Below, one piece after another: positions 63,026-64,000 of a stretch of DNA of 64,000 nt. The first letter of the stretch is position 1, and each line of letters starts with the position of its first letter. The stretch is from Poseidonibacter antarcticus (GTDB lineage: Bacteria; Campylobacterota; Campylobacteria; Campylobacterales; Arcobacteraceae): positions 124,001 to 188,000 of the forward strand of contig NZ_RCWF01000001.1 of assembly GCF_003667345.1 (NCBI RefSeq), written 5' to 3'. The notes under the pieces were generated by a model. The model worked only from the letters and a program-made list of their open reading frames with translations. It had not been told where the DNA came from and searched no databases. The position numbers were made by a program, and so were the translations under genes.

Positions 63026-63928
63026 ATGACAAAAGAAATGACAAGTAACTTTACAACAAGAGAAGTAAAATATAAAAAACCAGAATGGTTAAGAAAAAAA
63101 TTAACACCACATACTCAAATAGAAATGGAAAATCTTTTAAAAGATGTTGGAGGACTTCATACAATATGTCAAGAAGCCAAATGTCCAAATATTAGTGAAT
63201 GTTTTGCAAATAAAAATGCAACTTTTTTAATCTTAGGGGCTATTTGTACAAGAAGATGTACATATTGTAATGTTAAAACAGGATTACCAAGTGGCGTTGA
63301 TGAAACAGAGATTCAAAAAGTTACAACTTCAGTTTTAAGACTTGGTCTTAAATTTGTAGTAATTACAAGCCCTGCTAGAGATGATTTAAAAGATGGTGGA
63401 GCTGAGCAGTTTTATAAAGTTACAAGAGATATTTTAGAAAAAGCACCTGGTACAAAAGTAGAGATTTTGATTCCTGATTTTAAAGGAAAAGAAGATAGTC
63501 TAAAAAGAGTCATTGAGTCAGGTGCAGTAATCATCGGACACAATGTCGAAACAGTTCCTAGTTTGTATAGAATAAGAAGAAATGCAAATTATGAAAGATC
63601 ATTAGAAGTTTTAAGAAAACTTAAAGAACTTGGTGGCGATAAAATAAAAACAAAAACAGCTTTAATGGTAGGACTTGGGGAAACTGAAGAAGAAATGATT
63701 CAAGTATTCAAGGATTTATTAGCAGTTGGTTGTAAATTTTTAAGTATCGGTCAATATTTAGCTCCTACAGGTGAGTATGAAAAAGTAATAGAATATGTAA
63801 AACCTGAACAGTTTAAAAGATATGAAGAATTAGCTTTGGAATTAGGTTTTGATTTTGTAAAAGCAAGCCCATACGCTAGAAGTTCATATATGGCACACGA
63901 ATATATACAAGAAGATTCAAAAATCTAG
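63026..63928 (+). CDS. lipA: Lipoyl synthase
   Basis: 300 aa radical SAM enzyme inserting two sulfurs into octanoyl groups. Auxiliary cluster ligands Cys48, Cys53, Cys59 (ICQEAKCPNISECF), radical SAM cluster Cys74, Cys78, Cys81 (CTRRCTYC), and the C-terminal RSSY motif in ARSSYMAHEY that binds the auxiliary cluster. Length as usual (about 300-320). It starts 5 bp after the LipM-like gene. Confidence 0.95.
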   Translation: MTKEMTSNFTTREVKYKKPEWLRKKLTPHTQIEMENLLKDVGGLHTICQEAKCPNISECFANKNATFLILGAICTRRCTYCNVKTGLPSGVDETEIQKVTTSVLRLGLKFVVITSPARDDLKDGGAEQFYKVTRDILEKAPGTKVEILIPDFKGKEDSLKRVIESGAVIIGHNVETVPSLYRIRRNANYERSLEVLRKLKELGGDKIKTKTALMVGLGETEEEMIQVFKDLLAVGCKFLSIGQYLAPTGEYEKVIEYVKPEQFKRYEELALELGFDFVKASPYARSSYMAHEYIQEDSKI

Positions 63929-63942
63929 GATAAAAAATAAAT

Positions 63943-64000
63943 ATGAAAAAAATAATTAAAGTTATACTTATGATAACGATGTTATCACAACTTAGTTTTC
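63943..64000 (+). CDS. Start of a secreted protein, cut by window end
   Basis: ATG at 63943 opens a frame reading MKKIIKVILMITMLSQLSF to the window edge: a basic start and hydrophobic core, as in a signal peptide. It lies 14 bp after lipA, same strand, with AGGATAAAAAATAAAT upstream. Product unknown. Confidence 0.5.
   Translation, partial: MKKIIKVILMITMLSQLSF

Noticed and set aside
1-64000. CRISPR arrays, tRNA or rRNA genes, insertion sequences, prophage
   Set aside because: Reading through, I saw no regularly spaced direct repeats, cloverleaf-like sequences, transposase or phage motifs.

Overview
The window looks like part of the chromosome of a low-GC Campylobacterota bacterium, most like the Arcobacter group. 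Gene content and order support this: the UPF0323 lipoprotein gene beside a glutathionylspermidine-synthase-like gene (the HP0232-HP0233 / Cj0371-Cj0372 pair), an lpxK-nadE cluster, NapH-type polyferredoxins, small OmpR-type two-component genes and AT-rich promoters with good -10 boxes but poor -35 boxes. The assignment rests on recognition only. I see no rRNA, tRNA, CRISPR array, insertion sequence or prophage.

Layout. 1-9.3 kb: the tail of a TPR protein, cobyrinate diamide synthase, a metallophosphoesterase-like protein lacking its metal ligands, a cobalamin uptake operon (small ORF, btuB, btuF, btuD, btuC) and a NosL-like / HCxGMCGG membrane protein pair. 9.3-9.5 kb: a candidate small RNA. 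9.5-15.4 kb: a HAD phosphatase, then a TonB receptor - polyferredoxin - exbB - exbD - tonB operon. 15.4-21.7 kb: SPFH/NfeD, a two-component system, trmL, purU, malic enzyme and pgeF. 21.8-27.5 kb: methyltransferase, aroE, AEC carrier, phosphoesterase, lipoprotein and GspS-like ligase. 27.0-31.8 kb: an eight-gene operon with lpxK, a DegT-type aminotransferase, nadE, two BFD-like Fe-S proteins and a TerB/J-domain protein. 31.9-45.4 kb: MarR regulators, antiporters and transporters, tatBC, queA, exonuclease and cold-shock protein. 45.4-53.6 kb: RNase D-like exonuclease, a structured leader or small RNA, aat, a large PAS/GAF kinase, rlmF and a helicase. 53.7-56.3 kb: hemP and a TonB receptor under a Fur-like box. 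56.3-64 kb: pyruvate dehydrogenase (aceE, aceF, lpd) divergent from a LipM-like lipoyl gene and lipA.

How it fits together. Three TonB receptors with one tonB-exbBD set indicate heavy investment in cobalamin and iron or heme uptake. The LipM-like protein and LipA can make the lipoyl groups that AceF needs.

The least explained signal is regulatory. Tandem repeats of TTAAC with an exact 11-bp period sit upstream of the TonB operon (four copies) and hemP (three), with two copies at the small RNA. At the TonB operon and the small RNA, the nearest repeat lies exactly 10 nt before a clear -10 box. This geometry fits an OmpR-family response regulator, so a small regulon joining metal uptake and a CCUCC-loop small RNA is possible. 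A second structured RNA (46.37-46.55 kb) carries a seven-codon ORF with a strong ribosome site, three hairpins and a terminator.
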